Source: Phreatobacter oligotrophus
GTDB lineage: Bacteria; Pseudomonadota; Alphaproteobacteria; Rhizobiales; Phreatobacteraceae
Length of the DNA stretch: 64,000 bases
Direction: 5' to 3'
NCBI RefSeq assembly: GCF_003046185.1
Contig: NZ_PZZL01000005.1
Span: forward strand, 393,676 to 457,675
Shown here: one piece after another, positions 54,326 to 63,718 of the stretch
How positions within the stretch are numbered: the stretch's first letter is position 1
How the letters are laid out: each line of letters opens with the position of its first letter
Notes under the pieces: model-generated
What the model was told of the DNA's origin: nothing
The model's database searches: none
The model's input: the letters and a program-made list of their open reading frames with translations, nothing else
Made by a program: the position numbers and the translations under genes

Positions 54326-54922
54326 TCAGGCAGCAATGCGCCAGGCCTGGCCGAGTTCCAGACCCGGCCAGCGGGGCGCCTCGCGGCCCGTCGGGCTGAC
54401 GAGGCCGCTGGCGCCGTCCAGAGCGCCTTCGGCCAGTTCCAGCCCGAGAAACCGGGACCGCTCCACCGGACCCGGAAGCCAGAGCCGCTCCATCTTCGAC
54501 GGATCGAAGCCGAAGCGGCGGTAATAGGGCTCGTCGCCGACGAGCACGACGGCGCGATGGCCGGCCTCGCGGGCGCGGCCGATCGCCTCACGCATCAGCA
54601 GCGCGCCGATGCCGGCCGAGCGGAGGGAGGTGTCGACCGCGAGCGGACCCAGCATCAGGCCGGGGCGATTCGCGCCGAGGCTGACGTTCCACAGGCGCAC
54701 GGTGCCGACGAGCGTGTCGCCCATCAGGGCGACGAGGGCGAGCCCATCCGCCGGCAGGCGGCCTTCGCGCAGCCGCTCGCAGGTCTTGGCGAAGCGCTCC
54801 TCGCCGAAAGCGGCGTCGAGCAGCGCCTCGCGGGCCGCGATGTGACGGACCTGCTCCTCGCCGACAACGACGGGGCCAGGACGGGCGGACGCATGGTCCT
54901 TCAGGGAGACGTGCACGGTCAT
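54326..54922 (-). CDS. GNAT acetyltransferase, YhbS-like
   Basis: This 198-residue protein has the acetyl-CoA motif LGPLAVDTSLRSAGIGALLM and the GHRAVVLVGDEPYYRRFGF segment typical of YhbS/COG3153 members. A C-terminal extension of about 40 residues (LELAEGALDGASGLVSPTGR) is also usual in that group. Substrate unknown. ATG 54922 chosen over one 51 bp earlier. Confidence 0.8.
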   Translation of the reverse strand: MTVHVSLKDHASARPGPVVVGEEQVRHIAAREALLDAAFGEERFAKTCERLREGRLPADGLALVALMGDTLVGTVRLWNVSLGANRPGLMLGPLAVDTSLRSAGIGALLMREAIGRAREAGHRAVVLVGDEPYYRRFGFDPSKMERLWLPGPVERSRFLGLELAEGALDGASGLVSPTGREAPRWPGLELGQAWRIAA

Positions 54923-55041
54923 GGCCGCGGTCCTTCTCAGGCGAGAGAGACGACAGCCCTCGTGCCGGGGCATTAGCCCACGGCCGGTCGGGACGCTTTC
55001 AGGAGAGTGAAGCCCGCCCGGTCACCCGGGCGGGAGGAGCG

Positions 55042-56187
55042 TCAGATGCAGACGCTAGCCAGCGGCGCGAAGCCGTTGAAGCCGACCGTGGAATAGGTCG
55101 TGGTGTAGGCGCCGGTCGCCTCGATCAGCACCTTGTCGCCGATGGAGAGCGACACGGGCAGGTCGTAGGGCTTCTTCTCGTACATCACGTCGACCGAATC
55201 GCAGGTCGGGCCGGCCAGCACGCAAGGAGCGACGGCGTCGCCGTCGCGATCCGTGCGGATCGGATAGCGGATCGCCTCGTCCATGGTCTCGGCGAGGCCA
55301 TGGAACTTGCCGATGTCGAGATAGACCCAGCGCACCTCGTCCTCGTCCGACTTCTTCGAGATGAGCACGACCTCGGACTCGATGATGCCGGCATTGCCGA
55401 CCATGCCGCGACCCGGCTCGATGATCGTCTCCGGGATGCGGTTGCCGAAATGCTTGGTCAGCGCCTCGAAGATGGACGCGCCATAGGCTTCCGCCGCCGG
55501 AACGTCCTTGAGGTAGCGGGTCGGGAAGCCGCCGCCCATGTTGACCATCTTCAGCTCGATGCCGCGCTCGGCGAGCGTGGCAAAGATCGAGGAAGCGGTC
55601 GTCAGGGCCTCGTCCCAGGCGCCCATGTTGGTCTGCTGCGAGCCGACATGGAACGACAGGCCGTAGGCGACGAGGCCGAGCCGGTGGGCGTGCTCGAGGA
55701 CGCGCGGGGCCATCTCCGCCGCGCAGCCGAACTTGCGGGAGAGCGGCCACTCGGCGCCCTCGCAGTCCTGCAGGAAGCGGCAGAAGACCTTGACGTCCTT
55801 GGCGCCGATGGCGGCGGCCTGGCGGGCGATCTTCTCGACCTCGGCCTCGCAATCGACGGCGAAGAGACGCACGCCGTACTGGAGGGCACGGGCGACGTCC
55901 TTCTCCTTCTTGATCGTGTTGCCGAAGGAGACGCGGTCGGCGGCGACGCCGGTGGCGAGCGCCTGCTCGATCTCGACCACGGAAGCGCAGTCGAAGCAGG
56001 AGCCCATCTCGGCGAGGAGGTTGAGGATCTCCGGCGCCGGATTGGCCTTCACCGCGTAGAACACGCGGGTGTCGGGCAGGGCGCGGGCGAATTTGGTGAA
56101 GTTCTCGGCGACGACCTCGAGGTCGACGACGAGGATCGGGCCATCCTCACGGCGGTTGCGGAGGAACTCGCGGATGCGGTCGGTCAT
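55042..56187 (-). CDS. Ornithine/lysine decarboxylase, fold type III (speF/odc-like)
   Basis: This 381-residue PLP enzyme has the Schiff-base lysine in VFYAVKANPAPEIL, phosphate loop GGGFPTRY, EPGRGMVGNAG, and catalytic Cys in GPTCDSVDVMYE. It decarboxylates ornithine (and often lysine) to putrescine or cadaverine, the entry to polyamines. Length and all active-site elements are intact. I chose ATG 56187 after a run of G that acts as ribosome site. An unusually long leader (about 490 nt to the likely promoter) precedes it, suggesting RNA-level control. Confidence 0.93.
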   Translation of the reverse strand: MTDRIREFLRNRREDGPILVVDLEVVAENFTKFARALPDTRVFYAVKANPAPEILNLLAEMGSCFDCASVVEIEQALATGVAADRVSFGNTIKKEKDVARALQYGVRLFAVDCEAEVEKIARQAAAIGAKDVKVFCRFLQDCEGAEWPLSRKFGCAAEMAPRVLEHAHRLGLVAYGLSFHVGSQQTNMGAWDEALTTASSIFATLAERGIELKMVNMGGGFPTRYLKDVPAAEAYGASIFEALTKHFGNRIPETIIEPGRGMVGNAGIIESEVVLISKKSDEDEVRWVYLDIGKFHGLAETMDEAIRYPIRTDRDGDAVAPCVLAGPTCDSVDVMYEKKPYDLPVSLSIGDKVLIEATGAYTTTYSTVGFNGFAPLASVCI

Positions 56188-56687
56188 TGTAATCCCCCCA
56201 AGCCCTCGCTCTCGAGGACCCTCAAAGGGTTGAACCCATGGGCGGCGTTCGCTTTCCGGGTCCGCTGTGGAGACGGAACACCGGTGGCGTCGACCACCCG
56301 ATGACGTTCGCCGAGACATTGCGATCGAGGCCGGGCTGGACACCCGTCAGCGATAGCGACGCCTTCGATTGGATTGGGGAGTTCCCGATCCGCACGGCCG
56401 GCAAGAAGAACAAGCCTCTTCGGTAGCTGGCTCTGGACACCAGCTGAGACCAAAAAAGCCCGATCGTCGTTGCTTCAAGTCGCGTCCCCTGCGGAGGGCA
56501 GGGTTCGCCGGTTTCGCCTCCGGCTGCCGGTTAGGTTATCGAAGACCCCGCGTCTTGCGACGCCCCTGGAACACGGCCCGGTAGGTCCCGGCGCATTCCC
56601 AAGTCTTCGGGCGGCTGTCCGGCCTCTTGTCCGGATGCCCACCAACCGGCACGCAACCACAGGCACGTGCGAAATTGGGCAAGGGGG
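56188..56687 (-). promoter_or_regulatory. Long structured leader upstream of the decarboxylase, possible speF-type RNA
   Basis: There is no convincing gene between the decarboxylase and the antiporter gene (56188-56886). From the likely promoter at 56688-56715 to ATG 56187 is about 490 nt. Visible stems include AGCTGG-9 nt-CCAGCT (56425-56445), and an A-rich run lies nearby at 56452-56457. A speF leader RNA is known before ornithine decarboxylase genes in Alphaproteobacteria; I infer a relation from position and length, not from a matched structure. The remaining 56716-56886 holds the antiporter promoter region; I see no gene there. Confidence 0.4.
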
Positions 56688-56715
56688 TAGATATCAGATT
56701 CCGCCCGGGGTGCAA
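56688..56715 (-). promoter_or_regulatory. Candidate promoter of the decarboxylase
   Basis: On the reverse strand TTGCAC, 16 bp, then TATCTA. The -35 is good and the -10 weak. A GANTC site (56697-56701) falls in the spacer, so CcrM methylation could influence it. Confidence 0.35.
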
Positions 56716-56886
56716 GTGGATTTTCCGCTCCGGAAAAAAGAAAATTGCCTTGGCCGGCCATCAGCTTAACATCCGTTCATCGGATCGCCGGCTAAGCGTT
56801 CTGCAATGGACATTTCGACGCAGCGCCGCATAGGTTTGGAACACCGCGGCTGATCCGGCCCGGTGCCGAGGGGAGACGACACACGC

Positions 56887-58719
56887 ATGGCCGCCGCGGT
56901 TGAGCTCGCAGCCTATAAGGACGCGCTGATCATCCTCGCCTCGACGGCGGTGACGGTCCCCCTGCTCAAGCGCATCGGCATCAGCCCCGCCCTCGCCTTC
57001 CTGAGCATCGGCCTCATCGCCGGGCCGTCGGTGCTCGGCGGCCTCTCCGCCACCTATCCCTGGCTCGCCTGGTTCGCCGTCTCCGACAGCAAGCAGATGG
57101 CCGCCTTCGCCGAACTCGGCGTTGTCTTCCTGCTCTTCCTCATCGGCCTCGAACTCTCCTACGAGCGCCTCACCCGCATGAAGAAGCTGGTGCTCGGCCT
57201 CGGTTCGCTGCAGGTGCTGGTCACGGCCTCCATCATCGTCCTTGCCGCCTGGTGGCTCGGCCGGCCAGTCGCCGCCGCCCTCATCATCGGCGGCGGCCTG
57301 GCGCTCTCGTCCACCGCCGTGGTGGTGGAATATCTCGCCGAGCAGCGGCGGCTCACCACCACGACCGGCCGCGCCACCTTCGCCATCCTGCTGATGCAGG
57401 ATCTCGCGGTGATCCCCCTGCTCTTCCTCGTCGTCGCCCTGTCGCAGCGGGGCGAGGAGGGTTCAGTCCTCTTCGGCCTCGCCATGGCCCTCGTCCAGGG
57501 CGCCGCGGCCGTCGCCATCGTCGTGCTGGTCGGACGGCGGGTCCTGCGCCCGTTCCTGCGTCTGGTCGCGGCGATGCACGAGCCGCAGGTCTTCACCGCG
57601 GCCGCCATCCTCATCGCCATCGGCACCGGGCTGCTCACCGCCGCCTTCGGCGTCTCCATGGCGCTCGGCGCCTTCGTCGCCGGCCTGCTCATCGCCGAGA
57701 CGGAATTCCGCCGCGCCATCGAGGCGACGCTGGAGCCCTTCAAGGGCATCCTGCTCGGCGTCTTCTTCTTCTCGGTGGGCCTGTCGCTGGACCTGCCCGC
57801 CGTCATCGCCAGCCCGGGCACCTTCGGCGCCGCTCTGGCTGCGCTCATCGTGCTGAAGATCGCCGTCATCGTGCCGCTGGGCCGCGCCTTCGGCCTCAGC
57901 TGGATCGTCGCCTTCCGCACCGCGCTGCTGCTCGGGCCGGCGGGCGAATTCGCCTTCGTCCTGATGCAGCAGGCGACGGGAAGCGGCGTTGTCGCACCCG
58001 AGGTCGGCTCCTTCATCGTCACGCTGACGGCGCTGAGCATGGCGACCGTGCCCTTCCTCGACAAGCTCGGCGCCCTCGTCGCCCGCCGCGTCGAAAAGAA
58101 GGCGGCGCCCGACCCCGAGCTCACCGTCGCCCCTCCCGTGGCGACTGGTCGCCGCGTCATCGTCGTCGGCTATGGCCGCGTCGGCCAGCTCGTCTGCGAG
58201 ATGCTGAAGACCCACGGCGTGCCCTATATCGCCGTCGACCGCGACGCCCGCGAGATCGCCGATCTCCGCCGCCAAGGGCACGACGTCTATTTCGGCGATG
58301 CCAACAACCACGCCTTCCTGGAACAGTGTGGCGTGCGCGACGCCGCATCCCTCGTGCTCACGCTGCACACGGAGGGCGCGCTCGACGAGATCGCGCAGAT
58401 TGCCCGCGCCCTGAACCCGAAGCTCACCATCATCGCCCGCGCCCGCGACGCCGACCACGCCAAGCGCCTCTACCGCCTTGGCGTGACCGACGCGGTCCCC
58501 GAGACGATCGAGGCGAGCCTGCAGCTCTCCGAAGCCGTGCTCTTCGACCTCGGCGTCCCCGCCGGCAAGGTCATCGCATCGGTGCACGAGCGTCGCGACG
58601 TGTTCCGCCGCGAACTCCAGGACGCCGGCGTGGACGAGGCGCGGGTGCGCAATGCGGTGCGCTCCAGCCATCCCGGATCCGGCGTCCGCGGTGCCCCCTT
58701 GCCGGCGGAGCGAAGCTGA
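56887..58719 (+). CDS. Kef-type K+/H+ antiporter with TrkA-N domain (CPA2)
   Basis: This 610-residue protein has about 12 membrane segments in the first 390 residues (for example RIGISPALAFLSIGLIAGPS and LLLMQDLAVIPLLFLVVAL-like segments). The cytosolic Rossmann domain carries VIVVGYGRVGQLV near residue 430. It belongs to the monovalent cation:proton antiporter-2 family, as KefB/KefC, and probably exports potassium under electrophile or redox stress. I chose ATG 56887 after GGGGAGA. No KefF/KefG ancillary protein is next to it. Confidence 0.9.
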   Translation: MAAAVELAAYKDALIILASTAVTVPLLKRIGISPALAFLSIGLIAGPSVLGGLSATYPWLAWFAVSDSKQMAAFAELGVVFLLFLIGLELSYERLTRMKKLVLGLGSLQVLVTASIIVLAAWWLGRPVAAALIIGGGLALSSTAVVVEYLAEQRRLTTTTGRATFAILLMQDLAVIPLLFLVVALSQRGEEGSVLFGLAMALVQGAAAVAIVVLVGRRVLRPFLRLVAAMHEPQVFTAAAILIAIGTGLLTAAFGVSMALGAFVAGLLIAETEFRRAIEATLEPFKGILLGVFFFSVGLSLDLPAVIASPGTFGAALAALIVLKIAVIVPLGRAFGLSWIVAFRTALLLGPAGEFAFVLMQQATGSGVVAPEVGSFIVTLTALSMATVPFLDKLGALVARRVEKKAAPDPELTVAPPVATGRRVIVVGYGRVGQLVCEMLKTHGVPYIAVDRDAREIADLRRQGHDVYFGDANNHAFLEQCGVRDAASLVLTLHTEGALDEIAQIARALNPKLTIIARARDADHAKRLYRLGVTDAVPETIEASLQLSEAVLFDLGVPAGKVIASVHERRDVFRRELQDAGVDEARVRNAVRSSHPGSGVRGAPLPAERS

Positions 58720-58810
58720 GCCATCATCGGATGCTTCTTCGACGGCCCTCCGCCTTTCTCCGACGGGGGGCCGTATCCGTTCCGCAAGGCCTCATGGCAT
58801 CGAGGACAGG

Positions 58811-60064
58811 ATGAGCGTCAACAAGTCGGGTCACATCAGGCTGACCTCGCATCCGGGCGCCGGCACGCCCTCCCGCTTCGCCCTGAACTGGGGCGCCGCC
58901 GATCCCCGACAGCGCGGCCCCGTGGTCGCCACCGTCAATGCCGGCCCCGATCGCAACGCCATCGGCACCCATGGCGGCTCCTATGCGCTCTATCGGGCAC
59001 TCGCCGTCTCCGCCGGCGCGCTCAATCCGATCCAGCGGCCCGATCTCACCAACACCCACCCCGTGGTGAATATCGGGCCCTTCCCGCAATGGTCCGAGCC
59101 CGGCCGCATCGTGTCGATCGATCCCTTCGGCCACCTCGTCGGCGAGATCTTCCGCCCCGAAATCGCCGAGGGCGTCGACATCCGCCCCTCCATCGCCATC
59201 ACCAAGGCGCGGCTGACCCTGCCCGAGCTGAAGGACGCCATCGGCACGCGGCTGCCGGTCGACGGCACGATCGTCCGCGACAGCGGCGACATTGCCTGCG
59301 TGAAGATCGCCATCGACCCGGTCTGGTACCTGCCCGGCATCGCCGAGCGCTTCGGCACCTCGGAGACCAACCTGCGCCGCACCCTCTTCGAGCAGACCGG
59401 CGGCATGTATCCCGAACTGGTGACGCGCCCGGACATGAGCGTCTTCCTGCCGCCCATCGGCAACACCACCGTCTATCTCTTCGGCGATGTGGCGAAGCTC
59501 GGCGACCCCAGCACCTTCATTTCCGGCCGGCTCCACGACGAATGCAACGGCTCCGACGTCTTCGGCTCGGACATCTGCACCTGCCGCCCCTATCTCGTGC
59601 ACGGCATCGAGGAGGCGGCCCGCGACGCCCAGAAGGGCGGCGTCGGCTTCATCGTCTATAACCGCAAGGAAGGCCGGGCCCTCGGCGAGGTGACGAAGTT
59701 CCTCGTCTACAATGCCCGCAAGCGGCAGGAAGGCGGCGACCAAGCCGCCACCTATTTCGAGCGCACCGAATGCGTCGCCGGCGTGCAGGACGCGCGGTTC
59801 CAGCAGCTGATGCCCGACGTCATGCACTGGCTTGGCATCCGCCGCATCGACCGCTTCATGTCCATGTCGAACATGAAATACGACGCTCTTGTCGCCGCTG
59901 GCGTCGACGTGGTGGAGCGCGTGCCGATCCCGGCCGAACTCGTCCCCGATGACGCCTCCGTGGAGATGGAGGCGAAGAAGGCCGCCGGCTATTTCACCCC
60001 GGCCCCGCCGCCCTCGCAGGACGACCTCACCCGCGTCGTCGGCCGCAAGATCGAAGATTTCTGA
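58811..60064 (+). CDS. GTP cyclohydrolase II homologue of the uracil-catabolism pathway (Urc1-like)
   Basis: This 417-residue protein has a RibA-like core: zinc-binding CNGSDVFGSDICTCRPY (Cys at both ends of the loop, then CTC), and FIVYNRKEGRALGEVTKFLVYN. It carries a long N-terminal region of about 150 residues absent from RibA. That extension and the following DUF1688 and upp genes mark it as Urc1, the GTP cyclohydrolase II homologue of the URC uracil-degradation route, not a riboflavin enzyme. ATG 58811 follows GAGGACAGG. A repeat-rich gap of 246 bp separates it from the DUF1688 gene. Confidence 0.85.
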   Translation: MSVNKSGHIRLTSHPGAGTPSRFALNWGAADPRQRGPVVATVNAGPDRNAIGTHGGSYALYRALAVSAGALNPIQRPDLTNTHPVVNIGPFPQWSEPGRIVSIDPFGHLVGEIFRPEIAEGVDIRPSIAITKARLTLPELKDAIGTRLPVDGTIVRDSGDIACVKIAIDPVWYLPGIAERFGTSETNLRRTLFEQTGGMYPELVTRPDMSVFLPPIGNTTVYLFGDVAKLGDPSTFISGRLHDECNGSDVFGSDICTCRPYLVHGIEEAARDAQKGGVGFIVYNRKEGRALGEVTKFLVYNARKRQEGGDQAATYFERTECVAGVQDARFQQLMPDVMHWLGIRRIDRFMSMSNMKYDALVAAGVDVVERVPIPAELVPDDASVEMEAKKAAGYFTPAPPPSQDDLTRVVGRKIEDF

Positions 60065-60111
60065 TGCCGTTTGTTGTCGGAATGGCGCCGTGCGAACGCG
60101 ATGCCGTCGTC

Positions 60112-60266
60112 ATGCCCCACCCGCACCCTCCCCTCTCTGCGCGAGGGGAGGGAGACCACGATGGCCCGCCGCGGCCTGACCGGTTGGGCCAGGCCCAACC
60201 GCTGACAGCCTTGCAGGACGTCAAAGTCCCCTCCCTGCGCCAGCGGGGAGGGTGAGGGTGGGGCAT
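60112..60266. repeat. Mosaic of inverted repeats and hairpins in the urc1-DUF1688 gap
   Basis: Outer arms 60112-60132 and 60246-60266 are complementary with one mismatch (core ATGCCCCACCCGCACCCTCC). Inside are a hairpin with a 10-bp stem (60126-60152), a perfect 21-bp palindrome at 60181-60201, and a hairpin at 60229-60252. It looks like a compound REP element and fills most of the gap, leaving no room for a gene. Confidence 0.85.
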
Positions 60267-60310
60267 TCGACTCGCCGCGACCTCTCTGCCTTGTCCCCGG
60301 AGCCCTGCTG

Positions 60311-61549
60311 ATGGCCTTCGCCATGCTCGACGCACCGCGCGCCGCCCGCGCGCTGCTGACCGCTTCCGCCGTGCGCGAGCGCTCGGCCAAGATGCTCGAC
60401 CTCGGCATGGCCGGGGAGCTCTCCGCCTTCACCGTGGACATGGACCGCCTGCCCGCGGCGGCCGATCTCGTGGTCGAGGTGATCCGCGGCAACTATCCGG
60501 ATCTCGCCATCCCGTTTCATGCCCGCTGGCGGCATTTCCGCGCCGGCCCGCATGATCTTGGCGCGGACCTTCTCGCCCGCATCGCCGATCCGGCGGAGCG
60601 CGGCCGCACCGCCTTCGACCTCGCCATCGTCTCGGTCCTGCTCGATGCCGGCGCCGGCATGGCCTGGCGCTATCGCGACGCGGCGACCGGCGTCGAACTG
60701 TCGAAATCGGAAGGCCTGGCGGTCGCCTCGCTGCGCATGTTCGAGGCCGGCGCCTTCGCCGACGATGGCGTGAGCGCCCGCGCCGATGCCGCCCGCCTCG
60801 CCGCCCTCACCGCCGGGGACATCGCCCGCGGCTTCCAGGTCTCTGACACCAACCCGCTGGTCGGCCTCGAGGGCCGCGCCAGCCTCCTCGCCCGCCTCGG
60901 CACCACGGCGAGCGCGAACCCGCAGGTCTTCGCCACCCGCGACACGCCCCGCCCCGGCGGCCTTTTCGACCATCTGGCAGCCCAGGCCGAGGGCGGCCGC
61001 CTGCCAGCCACCGCCATCCTCGCAGGCGTCCTCGCCCATCTCGGTCCGATCTGGCCAAGCCGCGTCACCCTCGGCGGCATTGCGCTGGGCGATTGCTGGC
61101 ACCATGCGAAGATCCGCGCAGGCGATGCCAGCGACGGGCTCATCCCCTTCCACAAGCTGTCGCAATGGCTCTCCTATTCGCTCATCGAGCCGCTGGAGAG
61201 CGCCGGCATCACCGTCACCCACATCGACGGGCTGACCGGCCTGCCGGAATATCGCAATGGCGGGCTCTTCGTGGACATGGGCGTGCTCGCCCTGCGCGAT
61301 CCCGCCGCCGCGACCGCGGCCAACACCGTCGACAGCGCCCTGGTCGTCGAATGGCGCGGTCTTACCGTCGCTCTCCTCGATGCCATCGCGCCGCTGGTGC
61401 GCCAGCGCCTCGGCCTGTCAGCCGAGGCCTTCCCGCTCGCCCGCGTGCTCGAAGGCGGAACCTGGGCCGCCGGCCGACGCCTCGCCCGCGAGCGCCGCGA
61501 CGATGGCGGCCCACCGATCCGGGTCGTCAGCGACGGGACCGTCTTCTAA
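60311..61549 (+). CDS. DUF1688 protein of the URC uracil-catabolism pathway (Urc4-like)
   Basis: This 412-residue protein matches the DUF1688 family along its length: AARALLTASAVRERSAKML near the start, the central FHARWRHFRAGPHDLGADLL, and late SLRMFEAGAF and LSQWLSYSLIEPLESAGI. In yeast the orthologue URC4 is needed for uracil use as nitrogen source; its reaction is unproven. It sits between a GTP cyclohydrolase II homologue and upp, as expected. Confidence 0.88.
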   Translation: MAFAMLDAPRAARALLTASAVRERSAKMLDLGMAGELSAFTVDMDRLPAAADLVVEVIRGNYPDLAIPFHARWRHFRAGPHDLGADLLARIADPAERGRTAFDLAIVSVLLDAGAGMAWRYRDAATGVELSKSEGLAVASLRMFEAGAFADDGVSARADAARLAALTAGDIARGFQVSDTNPLVGLEGRASLLARLGTTASANPQVFATRDTPRPGGLFDHLAAQAEGGRLPATAILAGVLAHLGPIWPSRVTLGGIALGDCWHHAKIRAGDASDGLIPFHKLSQWLSYSLIEPLESAGITVTHIDGLTGLPEYRNGGLFVDMGVLALRDPAAATAANTVDSALVVEWRGLTVALLDAIAPLVRQRLGLSAEAFPLARVLEGGTWAAGRRLARERRDDGGPPIRVVSDGTVF

Positions 61550-61582
61550 GATGCGCAGGATAGAGAAGGGCCTGGAGGGCGC

Positions 61583-62212
61583 ATGAACACCGTGACCGTC
61601 GTCGATCATCCGCTGGTGCAGCACAAGCTCACCCTGATGCGCGACAAGAACCGCTCCACCAAGGGCTTCCGCCAGCTGCTGCACGAGATCGGCATGCTGC
61701 TCTGCTACGAGGTGACGCGCGACCTGCCGCTCGAAATGACGGAGATCGAGACGCCGCTCCAGACGATGATGGCGCCGCAGATCGGCGGCAAGAAGCTGGT
61801 CTTCGCGCCGATCCTGCGCGCCGGTCTCGGCTTCGTCGACGGCATGCTGGAGCTCGTCCCCTCCGCCCGCGTCGCCCATATCGGCCTCTACCGCGACCCC
61901 GCGACCCTCACGGCCGTCGAGTACTATTTCAAGGCGCCTGAAGACGTCGCCGACCGTCTCGTCATCGTCATCGACCCGATGCTGGCGACGGCCAATTCGG
62001 CGATCGCGGCGGTGGAGCGGCTGAAGGAGCGCGGCGTGCAGAACCTGCGCTTCGTCTGCCTGCTGGCCGCCCCCGAGGGTGTCGCCAAGTTCCACGCTCA
62101 CCATCCCGATGTCGGCATCTGGACGGCGTCCATCGACAGCCACCTGAACGACCACGGCTATATCGTGCCGGGTCTCGGCGATGCGGGCGACCGCATGTTT
62201 GGCACGAAGTAG
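61583..62212 (+). CDS. upp: Uracil phosphoribosyltransferase
   Basis: This 209-residue protein has PRPP-binding loop [22 protein letters not shown] and uracil-site region [17 protein letters not shown] at the end. It makes UMP from uracil and PRPP. Normally a salvage enzyme; beside Urc1- and Urc4-like genes it is probably the Urc6-type activity that starts URC uracil breakdown. GAGGGCGC precedes the ATG. Confidence 0.94.
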   Translation: MNTVTVVDHPLVQHKLTLMRDKNRSTKGFRQLLHEIGMLLCYEVTRDLPLEMTEIETPLQTMMAPQIGGKKLVFAPILRAGLGFVDGMLELVPSARVAHIGLYRDPATLTAVEYYFKAPEDVADRLVIVIDPMLATANSAIAAVERLKERGVQNLRFVCLLAAPEGVAKFHAHHPDVGIWTASIDSHLNDHGYIVPGLGDAGDRMFGTK

Positions 62213-62227
62213 CGCGTTCGGGCGGTC

Positions 62228-62872
62228 ATGGCGCGGGCGGTCGACGGACTGGGGGGCATCATCGCCGGCGGAAGGCCGGTGCGTGTCGGCATTCTGCTCT
62301 TCCCCGAGGTCGAGGTGCTCGATTTCGCCGGGCCGTTTGAGGTCTTCTCGGTGGCGGATCGCGTCGCGCGGCGGGACGGGCTGGTCCCGGGCGGTGCCTT
62401 CGATGTCGCGACCGTCGCCGTCGGACATCGCGATGTCCGCGCCCGCCATGGGCTGATCGTCCGCGCTGCTCACGAGGCGAGCGACGCCCCGCCGTTTGAC
62501 CTGCTCGTGGTTCCCGGCGGGGTGGTGACCCAGCCGCTCGGCGACGCCGCGACGCTCGACTACATCCGAAGGGCCAGCGCAGCCGCGACGCTGACGGCAT
62601 CGGTCTGCACCGGCGCCTTCCTGCTCGCCGCGATCGGCCTGCTCGAGGGCCGCGCCGCAACGACCCATTGGGAGGACGTCCCGGATCTGCGCACGGCCCA
62701 TCCCGCCTTGCGGGTGCTGGAGGACGTGCCCTTCGTCGACGAGGACGAAGTGATCACCTCTGCTGGCATCTCGGCTGGCATCGGCATGAGCCTGCATCTC
62801 GTCGCCGGGATCCTCGGCAAGGCCGCGGCGCGCGCCACCGCCCGGCAGATGCAATATGACTGGGAGCCGTGA
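62228..62872 (+). CDS. DJ-1/PfpI family protein (isonitrile hydratase-like)
   Basis: This 214-residue protein has the class I glutaminase-like fold: RVGILLFPEVEVLDFAGPFEV, and the nucleophile elbow TASVCTGAFLLA with Cys near residue 122. It resembles the InhA/AraC-associated DJ-1 members but lacks the AraC DNA-binding part. It starts 15 bp after upp and is probably co-transcribed. Its role in uracil breakdown is only suggested by position. Confidence 0.82.
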   Translation: MARAVDGLGGIIAGGRPVRVGILLFPEVEVLDFAGPFEVFSVADRVARRDGLVPGGAFDVATVAVGHRDVRARHGLIVRAAHEASDAPPFDLLVVPGGVVTQPLGDAATLDYIRRASAAATLTASVCTGAFLLAAIGLLEGRAATTHWEDVPDLRTAHPALRVLEDVPFVDEDEVITSAGISAGIGMSLHLVAGILGKAAARATARQMQYDWEP

Positions 62873-62914
62873 GGGCCCGCGCGGCTCCCGACGGGCCGCG
62901 ACGCGCCTCTGATC

Positions 62915-63718
62915 TCAGGCGCCCAGGCGACCGATGAGCCGCATCGCCGCCAGCGGAGCCTTGGGCTTGAAGCCATTGATGAAGAAGATGAAGACGTCCC
63001 GCTTGACCTTCTGCGCTGGCGCCTTCGGGGCAACCAGCGGCAAGCCGGCTGGATGACGGCCCGCCGCCCAGCTGGTCGCCCGCGCCGCCCACGTGTCGAT
63101 ATCCGCATCCGCATAGCCGCGTGGCTCCTCCTCCCGCGCGCATTGCAGACGCAGGTAGACGAAATCCGCGGTCGGATCGAAGAAGAAGGGGTAGTCTGGA
63201 TCATCGGCAAAGACCGCGGCGACGCCATGATCCCGCAGGAGGGCAATGAACTCCGGCACCATGAAGCTGGCATGGCGCACCTCGACGACATGGCGGAGCG
63301 TCAAACCGTGCGCTGTTCTGGGCAGGAGGCTGAGAAAGGCCGCAAAGTCCTCCGGCTGGAAAGCCTTGGTCGCCGCCATCTGCCAGTTGATCGGCCCGAG
63401 CTTCGTATTCAGACGGTCGATGCCACTGTCGATGAAGCGGGCGACGGACTCTCCCGCTTCTGCCAGGACACGCCGGTTGGTCGCATAACGCGGCGCCTTG
63501 AGCGCGAAGACGAAATCGTCGGGCACCTCGTCATGCCAGACAGCGAAGGTCTCAGGCTTCTGGGTCCGATAGAACGTGCCGTTGACCTCGATGGCCGTGA
63601 CATGGCGGCTCGCATGGGCGAGCTCACGGGCGTGAGGCAAACCTTTCGGATAGAACGTCTCGCGCCACGCTTCGAACGTCCACCCGCCGATGCCGACGCG
63701 GATCTTGCCCTCTGTCAT
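62915..63718 (-). CDS. DUF72 family protein (YecE-like)
   Basis: This 267-residue TIM-barrel-like protein has VGIGGWTFEAWRETFYPKGLP at the start, EVNGTFYRTQKPETFAVW, and the later region EVRHASFM. DUF72 proteins are widespread and uncharacterised. I chose ATG 63718 (MTEGKIR); ATG 63733 is five codons earlier. It converges on the DJ-1 gene. Confidence 0.88.
   Translation of the reverse strand: MTEGKIRVGIGGWTFEAWRETFYPKGLPHARELAHASRHVTAIEVNGTFYRTQKPETFAVWHDEVPDDFVFALKAPRYATNRRVLAEAGESVARFIDSGIDRLNTKLGPINWQMAATKAFQPEDFAAFLSLLPRTAHGLTLRHVVEVRHASFMVPEFIALLRDHGVAAVFADDPDYPFFFDPTADFVYLRLQCAREEEPRGYADADIDTWAARATSWAAGRHPAGLPLVAPKAPAQKVKRDVFIFFINGFKPKAPLAAMRLIGRLGA

Noticed and set aside
56222..56453. 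72- and 89-residue frames in the decarboxylase leader
   Set aside because: No ribosome site or known motif; kept only as a possible leader-peptide idea in the leader finding.
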